This document shows positions 1 to 8,108 of a DNA stretch of 64,000 bases, piece by piece; the first letter of the stretch is position 1; every line of letters starts with the position of its first letter. Under the pieces are notes generated by a model. That model was not told the DNA's origin and did not search any database. It saw only the letters and a list, made by a program, of their open reading frames with translations. Where the stretch lies: contig NZ_JAHLQL010000001.1 in the NCBI RefSeq assembly GCF_018919175.1, positions 496,001-560,000 of the forward strand, given 5' to 3'. The position numbers and the translations under genes were made by a program. Source of the DNA: Clostridium simiarum. Lineage in GTDB: Bacteria; Bacillota; Clostridia; Clostridiales; Clostridiaceae.

Positions 1-1
1 T

Positions 2-640
2 TTCAAAAGATCTCAATCAAAGCCTAGCAAAGCAGATGAGTCTGAGAAAGAAGACTTTAAAAAAATGAAAAATCTTCTAGATACTGTAGAGGATTCTTCT
101 GATTGTGTCATCTATGCTATGGATGAAACTTACGTAAGACTCGAGTCTCAAAACCGTAAAAGTTGGAGCATAAAAGGGGTATCCCCTATACTTGAAAAGA
201 ATAATCCTCATATAGGCGCCAACATTGTTGGCGCTAGTAAAATACATGGTTCATTTGAAACTTTTGCTGGTATTTACCCATCAAATCATAGCATCGCTAA
301 TGCCGAAATCCGTAATTTCTTTGATTTTTTACTTAAACTGAATGAAGGTAAGAAAATATATATATTAATGGACAATGCTAGATCACATACATGCCCTAAA
401 ATGAGAGAGTATGCTGTTGAGCATAAGGATAAATTGATTTTTATCAATTTTCCTCCATATTCACCTGATCTTAATCCGCAAGAAAACTTGTGGAATTTAC
501 TAAAAAACTCACTTTTTCAAACTAGAGCAAGATCCTCTATCAAAGAACTATTTGATGATATCTGTAATATATATGACAAACTTAATGAAAATGATTCAAT
601 AAAACATTCGGTTACTTATGCTAGAAATTACTATGAATAA
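2..640 (+). CDS. IS630-family transposase, 5' end outside window
   Basis: The reading frame is open from the first bases of the window, so the N-terminal helix-turn-helix part lies upstream. The visible part is the DDE_3 catalytic domain. Counting from the ATG at 65, the acidic triad is D20 (in MDETY), D103 (in MDNARSH) and E140 (in NPQENLW), with D103 and E140 spaced as usual for IS630/Tc1-mariner enzymes. The PPYSPDLNPQENLW block is diagnostic of the family. The frame ends normally at TAA, shortly before the junction with the adenylation-domain relic near 667. IS630 elements insert at TA, and a TA-rich junction (ctataat) is present. The catalytic half looks intact; whether the element is active depends on sequence I cannot see. 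Confidence 0.9.
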   Translation, partial: FKRSQSKPSKADESEKEDFKKMKNLLDTVEDSSDCVIYAMDETYVRLESQNRKSWSIKGVSPILEKNNPHIGANIVGASKIHGSFETFAGIYPSNHSIANAEIRNFFDFLLKLNEGKKIYILMDNARSHTCPKMREYAVEHKDKLIFINFPPYSPDLNPQENLWNLLKNSLFQTRARSSIKELFDDICNIYDKLNENDSIKHSVTYARNYYE

Positions 641-666
641 TTTAACTTTCAACTGTGGTTATCTAT

Positions 667-1326
667 AATATTGCCATAATATTTGAAGATAAAAAATTAA
701 CTTATAGGGAGTTAAATGAAAAATCAAATAGTTTAGCAAGACTTTTAATGAATAAGGGCGTTAAAGAAAATTCTATAATAGGAATAATGGTTGATAGATC
801 GTTAGAGATGGTAATAGAAATAATTGGAGTATTAAAGGCAGGAGGAGCTTATTTACCAATAGATTCAAACTATCCTAAACAAAGAATAGAGTATATGTTA
901 AGTGATAGCCAAAGTCAAGTGTTGCTAACGTCAGGAAGATTAATAAATGATATACAGTATAATGGTGAAATTATAGATTTATTTAAAGATTAATTATTCA
1001 ATAGTAGTTCTGAAAACTTAGAAAAGATAAATAACTGAGATAATTTAGGCTATGTCATTTATACATCAGGAACTACAGGTAACCCTAAAGGGGGTATGCT
1101 TAAGCATTCAAATTTAAATAACTTTATAATGAGCTTTAATAAAAGTTTTAATTCACCAATTGGATCCGAGGATAAAGTATTATCGTTAACAAATTATGTA
1201 TTTGACGTAAGTGTATGTGAAATTTTTGTGGCACTAACAAATGGAGCTACATTAGTTATAAATGATAAGCACAAAACTTTTGATCCGGCAGAGATAAGTA
1301 ATTTAATAGTTGAGTATTTCGTTTCG
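667..1326 (+). pseudogene. Nonribosomal peptide synthetase adenylation-domain relic
   Basis: One reading frame encodes the N-terminal half of an AMP-binding adenylation domain: LTYRELNEKSN (core A1), LKAGGAYLPIDSNYP (core A2) and YVIYTSGTTGNPKG (core A3, the P-loop). Two in-frame stops interrupt it, TAA at 991-993 and TGA at 1036-1038. The start is lost at the IS630 junction and the end is lost near 1326, where sequence of a different character begins. No condensation, thiolation or thioesterase sequence remains. In a working enzyme this domain would activate an amino acid as its adenylate. Here it is a fragment, suggesting that a larger peptide synthetase locus was destroyed by insertions. 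The substrate cannot be read because cores A4-A10 are missing. Confidence 0.9.
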
Positions 1327-1399
1327 ATAAGACCACAGTCACGAACGTGAAGGACAGCCGCCTTTATTCTTTTATGAGCATTGCTGCTGAGTGTGATTT

Positions 1400-1714
1400 T
1401 TATTCATCAATATATCCTAGATGAGCCATCTGTTCCATCTGCTTGGAATACGATTCATTATCTAATGGATCAGTTCCTTCACAGTAAAGGGAAACATATC
1501 TTGCATAGGCTTCCTGCCATTCATAACGGCCAGCAAGTCCTGAATAAATCTCGGACCTGAGTATCAACCCATCATAGTCAGAAAGCCGTTTGCTTAGTTC
1601 ATGGCGCAGGCGGATTGTTTCCAATTCCAACTGCTTGATATCATCTACAAGATAATCAATTAGCTGCAAATACAGGAATTCCATATGATCATCATTAGGA
1701 ATAAGGTTATTCAT
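1400..1714 (-). CDS. Small hypothetical protein downstream of istB relic
   Basis: I do not recognise the family. The ORF of about 104 residues is mostly helical in appearance, acidic, with no membrane segment, no cysteine pair and no obvious catalytic motif. The ATG at 1714 overlaps the end of the istB frame (ATGAATAA), and AAGGTG lies 6 bases before it, so the two were translationally coupled. A GTG at 1723 is a weaker alternative start. Base composition is visibly richer in G+C than the rest of the window, as is the neighbouring istB fragment, which points to acquisition from another host together with the insertion sequence. It may be an accessory ORF of that IS21-type element. Confidence 0.55.
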   Translation of the reverse strand: MNNLIPNDDHMEFLYLQLIDYLVDDIKQLELETIRLRHELSKRLSDYDGLILRSEIYSGLAGRYEWQEAYARYVSLYCEGTDPLDNESYSKQMEQMAHLGYIDE

Positions 1715-2090
1715 TAACTTCACCTTCTTCCATTTTTAAAGACTTTATACCATGACGTTCCCTCATTGAGACTTTTCCATCTATTATGATTTCATAGGCA
1801 TTATGTATAATTCTGTCCATGATAGCTTCTGATATTGGTCCATCATTAGAAGGGCTAATCCGCTCATACCATCCGCCTTTTCCATATTGGGTGCAGAAAA
1901 TCATAGAACCATGATGTGTCCTTGCTTCTATGATTTCAAGAAGGTCATAGGATTCCTGCGGGGTAAGACATCGTATAAGCCACTCATCCATAATTAGGAG
2001 ATCAATCTTCTGGTAACTCTTAATTACCTTTTCAAGTGTACCGCAGCCTTTTGCCACATTTAACTCGTCTATTAATGCTAAGATAAGATT
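1707..2090 (-). pseudogene. istB: IS21-family istB helper ATPase, 5'-truncated
   Basis: This is the C-terminal half of an IstB AAA+ ATPase, which assists IstA transposase in target selection. The Walker B segment IDLLIMDE is present, followed by the family's conserved tail (EIIEARTHHGSMIFCTQY, then MDRIIHNAYEI). The Walker A half is absent: homology stops near 2090, precisely where the tandem terminal repeats of a second IS21-type element begin. The first dozen codons of the apparent ORF are read out of those repeats and are not istB. It is therefore a relic interrupted by another insertion. Its comparatively GC-rich codon use differs from the flanking clostridial sequence. Confidence 0.85.
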
Positions 2091-2134
2091 GTACAAAGTT
2101 GCTAATATTTCTATGTACAAAATTGCTAATATTT
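2090..2134 (+). repeat. Tandem terminal repeats of a second IS21-type element
   Basis: Two 21-base direct repeats, at 2090-2110 and 2114-2134, begin TGTACAAA and end GCTAATATTT. They differ at one position and are spaced with a 24-base period. Multiple transposase-binding repeats just inside the ends, starting with TG, are typical of IS21-family termini. They lie immediately before the istA relic and mark the element's left boundary inside the older istB fragment. Confidence 0.75.
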
Positions 2135-2150
2135 TTTACAGTATTAATGG

Positions 2151-3042
2151 GTGATGAATATGAAAATTAATACTGAAATAGATATAGTGTCGATAAATGA
2201 TTTAAAAAAATTAAAATTATTTGTGGAGGTCAACAATTTGGATAAACCAAACTTTAGTGAATTAGGAAGAAATCTAGGAGTTGATAGAAGAACTGTTAAA
2301 AAATATTATGAAGGAAATTTAAATAATGAACGTAAGCAAAAAAATCTAAGATAGATGATTTCTACGAAATAATAGAAAAACTATTATCCTCTGAAAATCC
2401 CCAAGTATTTCATTACAAATCACATCTATATAGATACTTGGTTAGGGAGCATGGACTTCAATGCTCAAGGAGTAACTTTAATTATTTTATATTAAAGCAT
2501 GAAAAATTCGCAGAACACTTTAAGCCGAAGGCTAAATCAGATTCTATAAAATCAGAAACACCTTTCGGTAAACAAGCACAATTTGATTGGAAAGAAAAAA
2601 TAAACTTTACATTTAAAGATAATACCAAAATGGTATTAAACGTAGGTAGCTTAGTGTTATCTGCTTCTAGGTTCAAAGTCTAGACTGTTTGCCCATCAAC
2701 TAATCAAAATTATTTATTTGATTTTCTAGCAAATGCCTTTGAAACATTAGGTGGTGTCCAAAGGAAATATTGATTGATAATGCATCAACAATGATGGACA
2801 AAGCAAGGACGGAATGTTGTGAAGGAAAAATAAATCCAAAATTCGAACAATTGGCTAAAGATTTTAACTTTAAGATAGTTCCATGTGTAAGGGCTCGCCC
2901 TAATACTAAAGCAAAAGTTGAAAGTCCAATGAGAGTCATAGATGAGATTATGAGTTATAATGGTGTGTTAAAAGATGTAGAAGAATTATATGAAAAGATG
3001 AGTTTGATAACAAATGTGTTATCAAAGTTTTTATTGTATTAG
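2151..3042 (+). pseudogene. istA: IS21-family istA transposase, multiply broken
   Basis: Three consecutive fragments reconstruct most of an IstA integrase. The first has an N-terminal helix-turn-helix (LGRNLGVDRRTVKKYY). The second carries the first catalytic aspartate (AQFDWKE). The third carries the second aspartate (LIDNAS) and the catalytic glutamate (KAKVESPM). Lesions are a one-base loss in an A7 tract (2338-2344), an in-frame TAG at 2681-2683, a one-base loss near 2757, and loss of the C-terminus after about 3030 at the junction with the IS200/IS605 left end. No istB for this element follows. The DDE triad is still readable, so decay is fairly recent, but no functional product is possible. 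Confidence 0.88.
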
Positions 3043-3169
3043 GAATACCACAGGTTATACCTGTGGTTCTAAAAAGCTTTTAGCTATGCGTAGAAAAAAT
3101 AAAACCTCCAATGTAAAATGAAAGTAGGTTTGCCGACCAAAATCATTAAACAAAGGAGGTATATCCAAT

Positions 3170-3643
3170 ATGGATAACAGTAGTTTAGCACATAGCAAGT
3201 GGAATTGTAAATATCATATAGTTTTCGCACCTAAGTATAGGAGGCAAGTAATATATGTGAAAATAAAAGCAGATATAGGACAAATATTAAGAAAACTATG
3301 TGAACATAAGGGAGTAGAAATAATTGAAGCAAACGCATATAAAGATCATATACATATGCTTGTAAGCATACCGCCTAAATTAAGTGTATCTCAATTTATG
3401 GGGTATCTAAAAGGAAAGAGTTCGTTGATGATATTTGATAGACATGCAAATTTGAAATATAAATATGGAAACAGACAATTTTGGTGTAAGGGTTACTATG
3501 TTGATACAGTTGGCAGAAATAAAAAAGTTATAGAAGAGTAGATAAAAAATCAAATACAAGAAGACATATCATATGAGCAGATGAGTTTAAAAGAATATGT
3601 AGACCCGTTTACGGGTGATCCAGTAAAACAAGGCAAAAAATAA
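3170..3643 (+). pseudogene. tnpA: Y1 HUH transposase TnpA with amber at catalytic tyrosine codon
   Basis: The sequence is a full-length IS200/IS605 TnpA of 157 codons if the internal TAG is ignored. The HUH metal-binding motif is H60-I-H62 within KDHIHML. The RQFWCKGYYVDTVGRN block is present. The usual YxxxQ motif follows, but reads stop-I-K-N-Q, with TAG at 3539-3541 (codon 124) exactly where the nucleophilic tyrosine belongs. After the stop the frame stays open to TAA at 3641-3643 with typical C-terminal sequence. A strong AAAGGAGG precedes the ATG. Without the tyrosine the protein cannot cleave DNA; the nonsense change probably inactivated an otherwise intact, recently arrived copy. Confidence 0.88.
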
Positions 3644-3645
3644 TA

Positions 3646-3762
3646 ACCCCTTTAGGGGTAGCCTGAAAAAATTTGCGGTTGGCAAATCGTTCAATGTGCG
3701 AGTAGCACAGCCAGTAATATGCCCTTATAGGGCTAGAGCAAACCACCCCTTCTAGGGGTGGT
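3646..3762 (+). repeat. Structured right end of the IS200/IS605 element
   Basis: Three short perfect hairpins lie between the tnpA stop and the right boundary: ACCCC-TTTA-GGGGT (3646-3659), GCCC-TTATA-GGGC (3721-3733) and the subterminal hairpin at 3742-3762. The intervening stretch is unusually GC-rich for this genome and contains no ORF. Only the last hairpin is required for transposase binding in known members; the others may shape the transcript or the single-stranded DNA. Confidence 0.6.
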
Positions 3763-3778
3763 CATGATTACAGTTTGA

Positions 3779-3800
3779 GCTGTCGCATTAGGACAACAGC
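3779..3800 (-). terminator. Damaged rubrerythrin terminator stem
   Basis: Read on the minus strand, GCUGUUGU pairs with GCGACAGC through two G-U wobbles, which only works in this orientation. The U-tract expected after the stem is missing; in its place is sequence at the IS200/IS605 right end. On the plus strand the stem is mismatched but is followed by a T-rich stretch. Confidence 0.5.
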
Positions 3801-3810
3801 CTTTTAATTT

Positions 3811-4356
3811 TTATTTAAAATATCTATCTAATAATCCTTTAAATGCAGCACCATGTCTTGCTTCATCTTTACACATTTCATGAACTGTGTCATGGATTGC
3901 ATCTAAGTTAAGTTTTTTAGCTAATGTAGCTAAATCTTTCTTTCCTTGGCAAGCGCCGTGTTCTGCATCTACTCTCATTTGAAGATTAGTTTTTGTATCA
4001 GCTACAACAACTTCTCCTAATAATTCAGCAAATTTAGCTGCATGCTCAGCTTCTTCAAAAGCTATTCTCTTATAAGCTTCAGCAACTTCTGGGAAGCCTT
4101 CTCTATCAGCTTGACGGCTCATAGCTAGGTACATTCCTACTTCAGTACATTCTCCTGTAAAGTTAGCTCTTAAAGCTTCTATAACTTCAGCATCTACATC
4201 TTTAGCTACTCCAATTCTATGCTCATCTGCCCAGGACATTTCACCTTCAGATTTTTCAACGAACTTTGCAGCAGGAGCTCCACATTGTGGGCATTTTTCT
4301 GGTGCAGCTTCTCCTTCATAAACATACCCACAGATTGTACAGACAAATTTTTTCAT
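3811..4356 (-). CDS. Reverse rubrerythrin (rubredoxin domain N-terminal)
   Basis: This 181-residue non-haem iron protein reduces hydrogen peroxide and oxygen in the cytoplasm of anaerobes. An N-terminal rubredoxin-type Fe(Cys)4 site is visible as C6-x2-C9 and C22-x2-C25. It is followed by a four-helix diiron domain with the ExxH-type ligands ([10 protein letters not shown] and [10 protein letters not shown]). The rubredoxin domain sits before the diiron domain, the reverse of classical rubrerythrin. ATG 4356 was chosen because AAGGAGG lies 9 bases upstream, whereas ATG 4365 touches that sequence. The gene is monocistronic with its own promoter, which carries a PerR-like box, consistent with peroxide-inducible expression known for clostridial homologues. 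Confidence 0.93.
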   Translation of the reverse strand: MKKFVCTICGYVYEGEAAPEKCPQCGAPAAKFVEKSEGEMSWADEHRIGVAKDVDAEVIEALRANFTGECTEVGMYLAMSRQADREGFPEVAEAYKRIAFEEAEHAAKFAELLGEVVVADTKTNLQMRVDAEHGACQGKKDLATLAKKLNLDAIHDTVHEMCKDEARHGAAFKGLLDRYFK

Positions 4357-4422
4357 TAAAACCATCCTCCTTAAAATTATGTTGATTTATATTATATATT
4401 TACTATTTTACCAACAATTATT

Positions 4423-4451
4423 ATTATATAACAATCATTATAGAAAAGCAA
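4423..4451 (-). promoter_or_regulatory. Rubrerythrin promoter with PerR-like operator in spacer
   Basis: On the minus strand, TTGCTT (4451-4446) and TATAAT (4428-4423) are 17 bases apart. The spacer is almost filled by a 15-base near-palindrome, CTATAATGATTGTTA (4443-4429), which I match at 12 of 15 positions to the PerR consensus TTATAATNATTATAA. A repressor bound there would block polymerase directly. Confidence 0.65.
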
Positions 4452-4495
4452 TAGTTTTTTACATATTTATAAACATATATATAACTATTGCTTTT
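4444..4495 (-). terminator. Terminator of the two-component operon
   Basis: An inverted repeat of 13 bases, AAAAGCAATAGTT with AACTATTGCTTTT, flanks a 25-base AT-rich loop, about 150 bases beyond the kinase stop codon. The 3' arm ends in a short T-run. That arm also contains the TTGCTT -35 hexamer of the rubrerythrin promoter, so the two elements overlap. Confidence 0.55.
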
Positions 4496-4641
4496 TATAC
4501 CAAAGTGTAAGCTTTTAACCAAATTTTATTTTAAAGTCATTTAAAACACTATATTAAATATAACATATTTCAACAAAAATATCCTAACAATGCTAAAATA
4601 AGTTACATAATATTTTGTTTATATTTACTTATCTTATGCAA

Positions 4642-6192
4642 TTACTTATATGCTATCAAATCATTTTCAATGATTTTTAAAGAAAAATAAAAAGTTACTC
4701 CATTATTCTTATTTATAACACCATGTACACTATGGTGTTTTTCTAATATATTTTTCACTATAGCTAAACCAAGGCCAGTTCCACCACCGGATCTGTTTCT
4801 AGATTTATCAATCTTATAGAATTTATCCCATATATTTAGGATTTCTTCATTAGGTATATTTGAATTTGAATTAAATACTTCAATAAACAAATAATCTTTT
4901 GTTTTATAATATTCAGGCATACTATAATTTGATTTTTTCACACCTAATTCTGAGGTAATTTTAATTATTCCATTTATAGTGGTATGCCTTATAGCATTAG
5001 ATATAAAATTATTTAGAACTTGCTCAATTCTAAATTTATCACCTTCCACAAAAGTATTTTCTACTTCTGTGATTATTTCAATATTCTTATCTTTTAGTAG
5101 TGGTGTTAATTTTTTTATTATATGCTCCACTAAAGACTTTATATTAAAAATTTCTATATTGAGCTTAAAAGAACCAGATTCTAATTGAGATAGGTCTAGC
5201 ATATCCGAAACTAAGTTTCCCATATTATGAGCTTCATCAATTATTACATCTACATAAAAATCCCTTTGTTCTTCCTCTGCAATATTATCTTTTAGTCCTT
5301 CTGCATATCCTTCAATAAGGCTTATAGGCGTTTTTAATTCATGAGATACATTAGCTATAAAATCCTTACGCATTTTTTCAATACGTCTTTCTTTTTCGAT
5401 ATCTTCTTTTAGTTTATCATTAGACTTACTTAACTCTTTTAAGGTATTACTAAGATTTAAAGATAAGAAATTTAAGGTTTTTGCTAAATTTCCTATTTCA
5501 TCTTCTCTATCTTCATCGCACTGTACAGAAAAGTCCATATTAGCCATCTTTAAAGCACTTTTATTTATGGCCTTTAGAGGACGAGAAATTAAATTAGAAT
5601 ATATTATAGATAGTAACACTATACCAAAAATTCCAAGAAGCAATCCATAGGGATAAAAATCTCTTATTACAGAGGAAGCTTCTTTAATGGTCTGAAAAGG
5701 AGAAACAGCAATTATTATATTATCATTGGTACTTTCTAAAGATATAGGAGCTATGCAGACAATATTATTTATGCTTTGATTTTCACTAGTTAATATTTTA
5801 GTTATAACACTGCCTTGTGATAGTATGGCAGAAAATTGAGGGTTTCTAGAAATTGTAAAAAATGATTCTTTTAGCATATCAAGAATAATAGCATCTATTT
5901 GTTTATTAGGATCAGATAAAAAAACAATCTCACCTTTATTAGAAAATATGGCGATTTTAGCGTTATTATTTTTTTCAAAACTTTGCATACTATTAAATAA
6001 AGCTTGTTTATTAGTATAATTGTATGAGTATGTTATTTTAAATGAATTTATTTCTGATTTTAATGTACTCATTTTTTTGTTTATATAAAACTTTTCAAAA
6101 AATATAGATTGAAAAGACATTATAAGCACTAAAATAATACTTATGAATACTGAAGTTATGGCAAAAAGTCTTAGAGTTAAGTTTTTTTTCAT
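4642..6192 (-). CDS. Membrane sensor histidine kinase
   Basis: This is a 516-residue OmpR-type system kinase. A first transmembrane helix lies at about residues 8-28, then an extracytoplasmic sensor region to about 180, then a second helix at about 182-203 and a HAMP linker. The HisKA dimerisation domain has phospho-acceptor His284 in SHELKTP. The C-terminal HATPase domain shows the N-box region (NNFISNAIRHT) and the G-box GGGTGLGLAIVK. The ATG overlaps the end of the upstream response-regulator gene by 4 bases, so the pair is co-translated. The extracytoplasmic domain has no signature I recognise, so the stimulus is unknown. The family resembles envelope-stress and antimicrobial-sensing kinases of Firmicutes. 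Confidence 0.92.
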   Translation of the reverse strand: MKKNLTLRLFAITSVFISIILVLIMSFQSIFFEKFYINKKMSTLKSEINSFKITYSYNYTNKQALFNSMQSFEKNNNAKIAIFSNKGEIVFLSDPNKQIDAIILDMLKESFFTISRNPQFSAILSQGSVITKILTSENQSINNIVCIAPISLESTNDNIIIAVSPFQTIKEASSVIRDFYPYGLLLGIFGIVLLSIIYSNLISRPLKAINKSALKMANMDFSVQCDEDREDEIGNLAKTLNFLSLNLSNTLKELSKSNDKLKEDIEKERRIEKMRKDFIANVSHELKTPISLIEGYAEGLKDNIAEEEQRDFYVDVIIDEAHNMGNLVSDMLDLSQLESGSFKLNIEIFNIKSLVEHIIKKLTPLLKDKNIEIITEVENTFVEGDKFRIEQVLNNFISNAIRHTTINGIIKITSELGVKKSNYSMPEYYKTKDYLFIEVFNSNSNIPNEEILNIWDKFYKIDKSRNRSGGGTGLGLAIVKNILEKHHSVHGVINKNNGVTFYFSLKIIENDLIAYK

Positions 6193-6875
6193 TTTTTCAC
6201 CTCAAATTTATATCCACTTCCTCTTACAGTGGATATTAAATAAGACTTGTTCTTTAATTTTTCTCTTAATCTTTTAATATTGGTATCTACAGTACGGGGA
6301 TCACCAAAATAATCTATTCCCCACACATTATCTAATATTTTATCTCTATTTAAGGCAATGCCTTTATTTTCTACTAAGTATATTAAAAGGTCATATTCTT
6401 TCGGAGTTAGGTATATTTCCTCTTCATCTAAATAAACCTCATGAGAGAGGGTATTAATAATTAATCCGTCAAACTCCTCGTTGTTTTTTTCAATAAAATC
6501 CAGAGAATCACTTCTTTTTAGTAGAGCTTTGGCTTTAGCCACCAATATTTTAGGACTAAAGGGTTTTGTTACATAGTCATCTGCGCCAAGCTCATATCCT
6601 AGAAGTTTATCCTCTTCATCAGATTTTGCTGTAAGAATTATTATAGGTACATAGGATATCTCTCTAATAGATTTACAAAAGGTAAAGCCATCCATTAGAG
6701 GCATCATTATATCTAGTATAATTAAGTTGATATGACTTTTTTCATTTTTAAAAATACTTAAAGCAGTAAGGCCATTTTCAGCTTCTAATACCTTAAAGCC
6801 TTCCTTTTTAAAATAATCTCTTAAAAGTAATCTCATTCTAAGTTCATCTTCAACAATTAAAATGGTTTTTTCCAA
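6189..6875 (-). CDS. OmpR/PhoB-family response regulator
   Basis: This is a 228-residue DNA-binding regulator paired with the overlapping kinase gene. The receiver domain (1-120) has the acidic pocket near ED10, phospho-acceptor D55 in LIILDIMMP and the conserved K104 in VTKPF. A winged-helix output domain follows (about 130-226), including the usual DPRTVDTNIKRLREKL recognition-helix segment and a terminal RGSGYKF. The start is a TTG at 6875, preceded by TAGGAGGT with a 6-7 base gap; no ATG is available nearby in frame. It is divergent from cobT with 138 bases between, so the regulator might act on the shared intergenic region, but I see no clear direct-repeat operator there. Confidence 0.93.
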   Translation of the reverse strand: MEKTILIVEDELRMRLLLRDYFKKEGFKVLEAENGLTALSIFKNEKSHINLIILDIMMPLMDGFTFCKSIREISYVPIIILTAKSDEEDKLLGYELGADDYVTKPFSPKILVAKAKALLKRSDSLDFIEKNNEEFDGLIINTLSHEVYLDEEEIYLTPKEYDLLIYLVENKGIALNRDKILDNVWGIDYFGDPRTVDTNIKRLREKLKNKSYLISTVRGSGYKFEVKK

Positions 6876-7013
6876 GGTTATACCTCCTATGCAGTATGTA
6901 TAATTATATTTTAATTATACTATAATTTTTTAAAGTAGAATAATAGAGAATTAATCTTTGCATTAGAAACAAAAAAATGAGATAATTTAAAGTGACAATG
7001 GGAGGTAATACAT

Positions 7014-8087
7014 ATGAACAAAAATAAAATAAAAGACTTTATTTCATCTATTGATCCTTTGGATAAAACTGCTATGAATAAGGTAGTAAAGTATATGGAT
7101 AATCTAACAAAGCCTATTGGAAGCTTAGGCTATATGGAGATTATGACAGCTAAAATAGCAGGAATAAAAGGATATTTACCTAAAGAGTTGAAGAAGAAAA
7201 ATATAATTATTATGTGCTCTGATAATGGGGTGGTAGAAGAGGGAATTAGCTCTTGTCCTCAAAATACTACAGCATTAGTTACGGAAAACTTCACCAAAGA
7301 TATTACAGGGGTTAAGGTTTTAGCTAATTATTATGGAGCAGAGTTAACTGTTGTAGATGTAGGGGTTAACCATGACTTTAATAATAATAAAATATTAAAT
7401 AGAAAAATAAGTTATGGTACAAATAATATGGTGAAAGAAAGTGCTATGTCTTTAGAGCAGGCATTAAAGGCTATAGAATCTGGTATAGAAATTGTAGAGG
7501 AATTACATAAAAAAGGTGTAGATATTATAGGAACTGGAGAAATGGGAGTAGGAAATACTACTACCAGTGCAGCAGTATTTTGTGCCTTAACAGATATGGA
7601 GATTGATAAAATTGTGGGGAAGGGAGCAGGAGTTACTGAAGCACAATATAAGGTTAAAAAATCAGTAGTAAAAAAGGCTATAGAAGTAAATAAACCCATT
7701 AAAGAAGATGTTGTGGATGTTTTAAGTAAAGTTGGGGGATACGATATTGCAGCTTTATGTGGATGCTATTTAGCAGCTGCTAAATATAGAATACCTATTG
7801 TTATAGATGGATTTATATCTTCTGTGGCAGCTTTTTGTGCTTATAAATTAAACCCTTTATGTAGAGAGTATATGTTTCCCTCACACTTATCTGCAGAGCC
7901 AGGTGCTTGTTACATAATGGAGCAATTAGGACTTAAACCTATATTGAATTTAAATATGAGATTAGGTGAAGGTTCAGCATGTCCTATGGCATTTAATATA
8001 ATAGAAGCTTCTCTTTACACAATAAATAACATGGGGACTTTTGAAAATGCTAGGTTAGACAAAGATAACTATATAGATATAAGATAA
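7014..8087 (+). CDS. cobT: Nicotinate-nucleotide-dimethylbenzimidazole phosphoribosyltransferase
   Basis: CobT transfers phosphoribose from nicotinate mononucleotide to a lower-ligand base, giving the alpha-riboside phosphate used in cobalamin assembly. The 357-residue length fits the family. The C-terminal MRLGEGSACPMAFN block carries the catalytic glutamate (E319). The GAGVTEAQ and LSAEPGACY stretches are also characteristic. GGGAGG sits 8 bases before the ATG. It heads a three-gene cluster with cobU and cobS in the order of late nucleotide-loop assembly. No cobalamin riboswitch fold is evident in the 138-base leader, and no corrin-ring synthesis genes are present in the window, so this cluster could serve either salvage or de novo synthesis encoded elsewhere. 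Confidence 0.95.
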   Translation: MNKNKIKDFISSIDPLDKTAMNKVVKYMDNLTKPIGSLGYMEIMTAKIAGIKGYLPKELKKKNIIIMCSDNGVVEEGISSCPQNTTALVTENFTKDITGVKVLANYYGAELTVVDVGVNHDFNNNKILNRKISYGTNNMVKESAMSLEQALKAIESGIEIVEELHKKGVDIIGTGEMGVGNTTTSAAVFCALTDMEIDKIVGKGAGVTEAQYKVKKSVVKKAIEVNKPIKEDVVDVLSKVGGYDIAALCGCYLAAAKYRIPIVIDGFISSVAAFCAYKLNPLCREYMFPSHLSAEPGACYIMEQLGLKPILNLNMRLGEGSACPMAFNIIEASLYTINNMGTFENARLDKDNYIDIR

Positions 8088-8108
8088 TATTAGAGGAGTG
8101 AGAGCATA

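Larger units (their letters stand above)
3043..3775 (+). mobile_element. IS200/IS605-family element (tnpA only)
   Basis: The element contains a single Y1 transposase gene and no tnpB. A left-end hairpin lies at 3047-3067 (ACCACAGGT, loop TAT, ACCTGTGGT). A right-end hairpin lies at 3742-3762 (ACCACCCCT, loop TCT, AGGGGTGGT). Both share ACCAC/GTGGT outer stems, as expected for the subterminal structures that Y1 transposases bind on single-stranded DNA. There are no terminal inverted repeats or target duplications, as is normal for the family. The exact ends are approximate. The left side joins the istA relic and the right side abuts the rubrerythrin terminator. Confidence 0.85.

Noticed and set aside
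2338..2344. Programmed slippage on A7 in istA
   Set aside because: Other lesions downstream (TAG at 2681, frameshift near 2757, lost 3' end) show decay, so a programmed event is unnecessary.
2482..2939. Two minus-strand ORFs (64 and 79 residues)
   Set aside because: They run opposite the istA relic, have no SD and no family features; they are antisense shadows.
6876..7013. Cobalamin riboswitch before cobT
   Set aside because: The leader is only 138 bases, shared with a divergent gene, and lacks a B12-box-like GC-rich motif.
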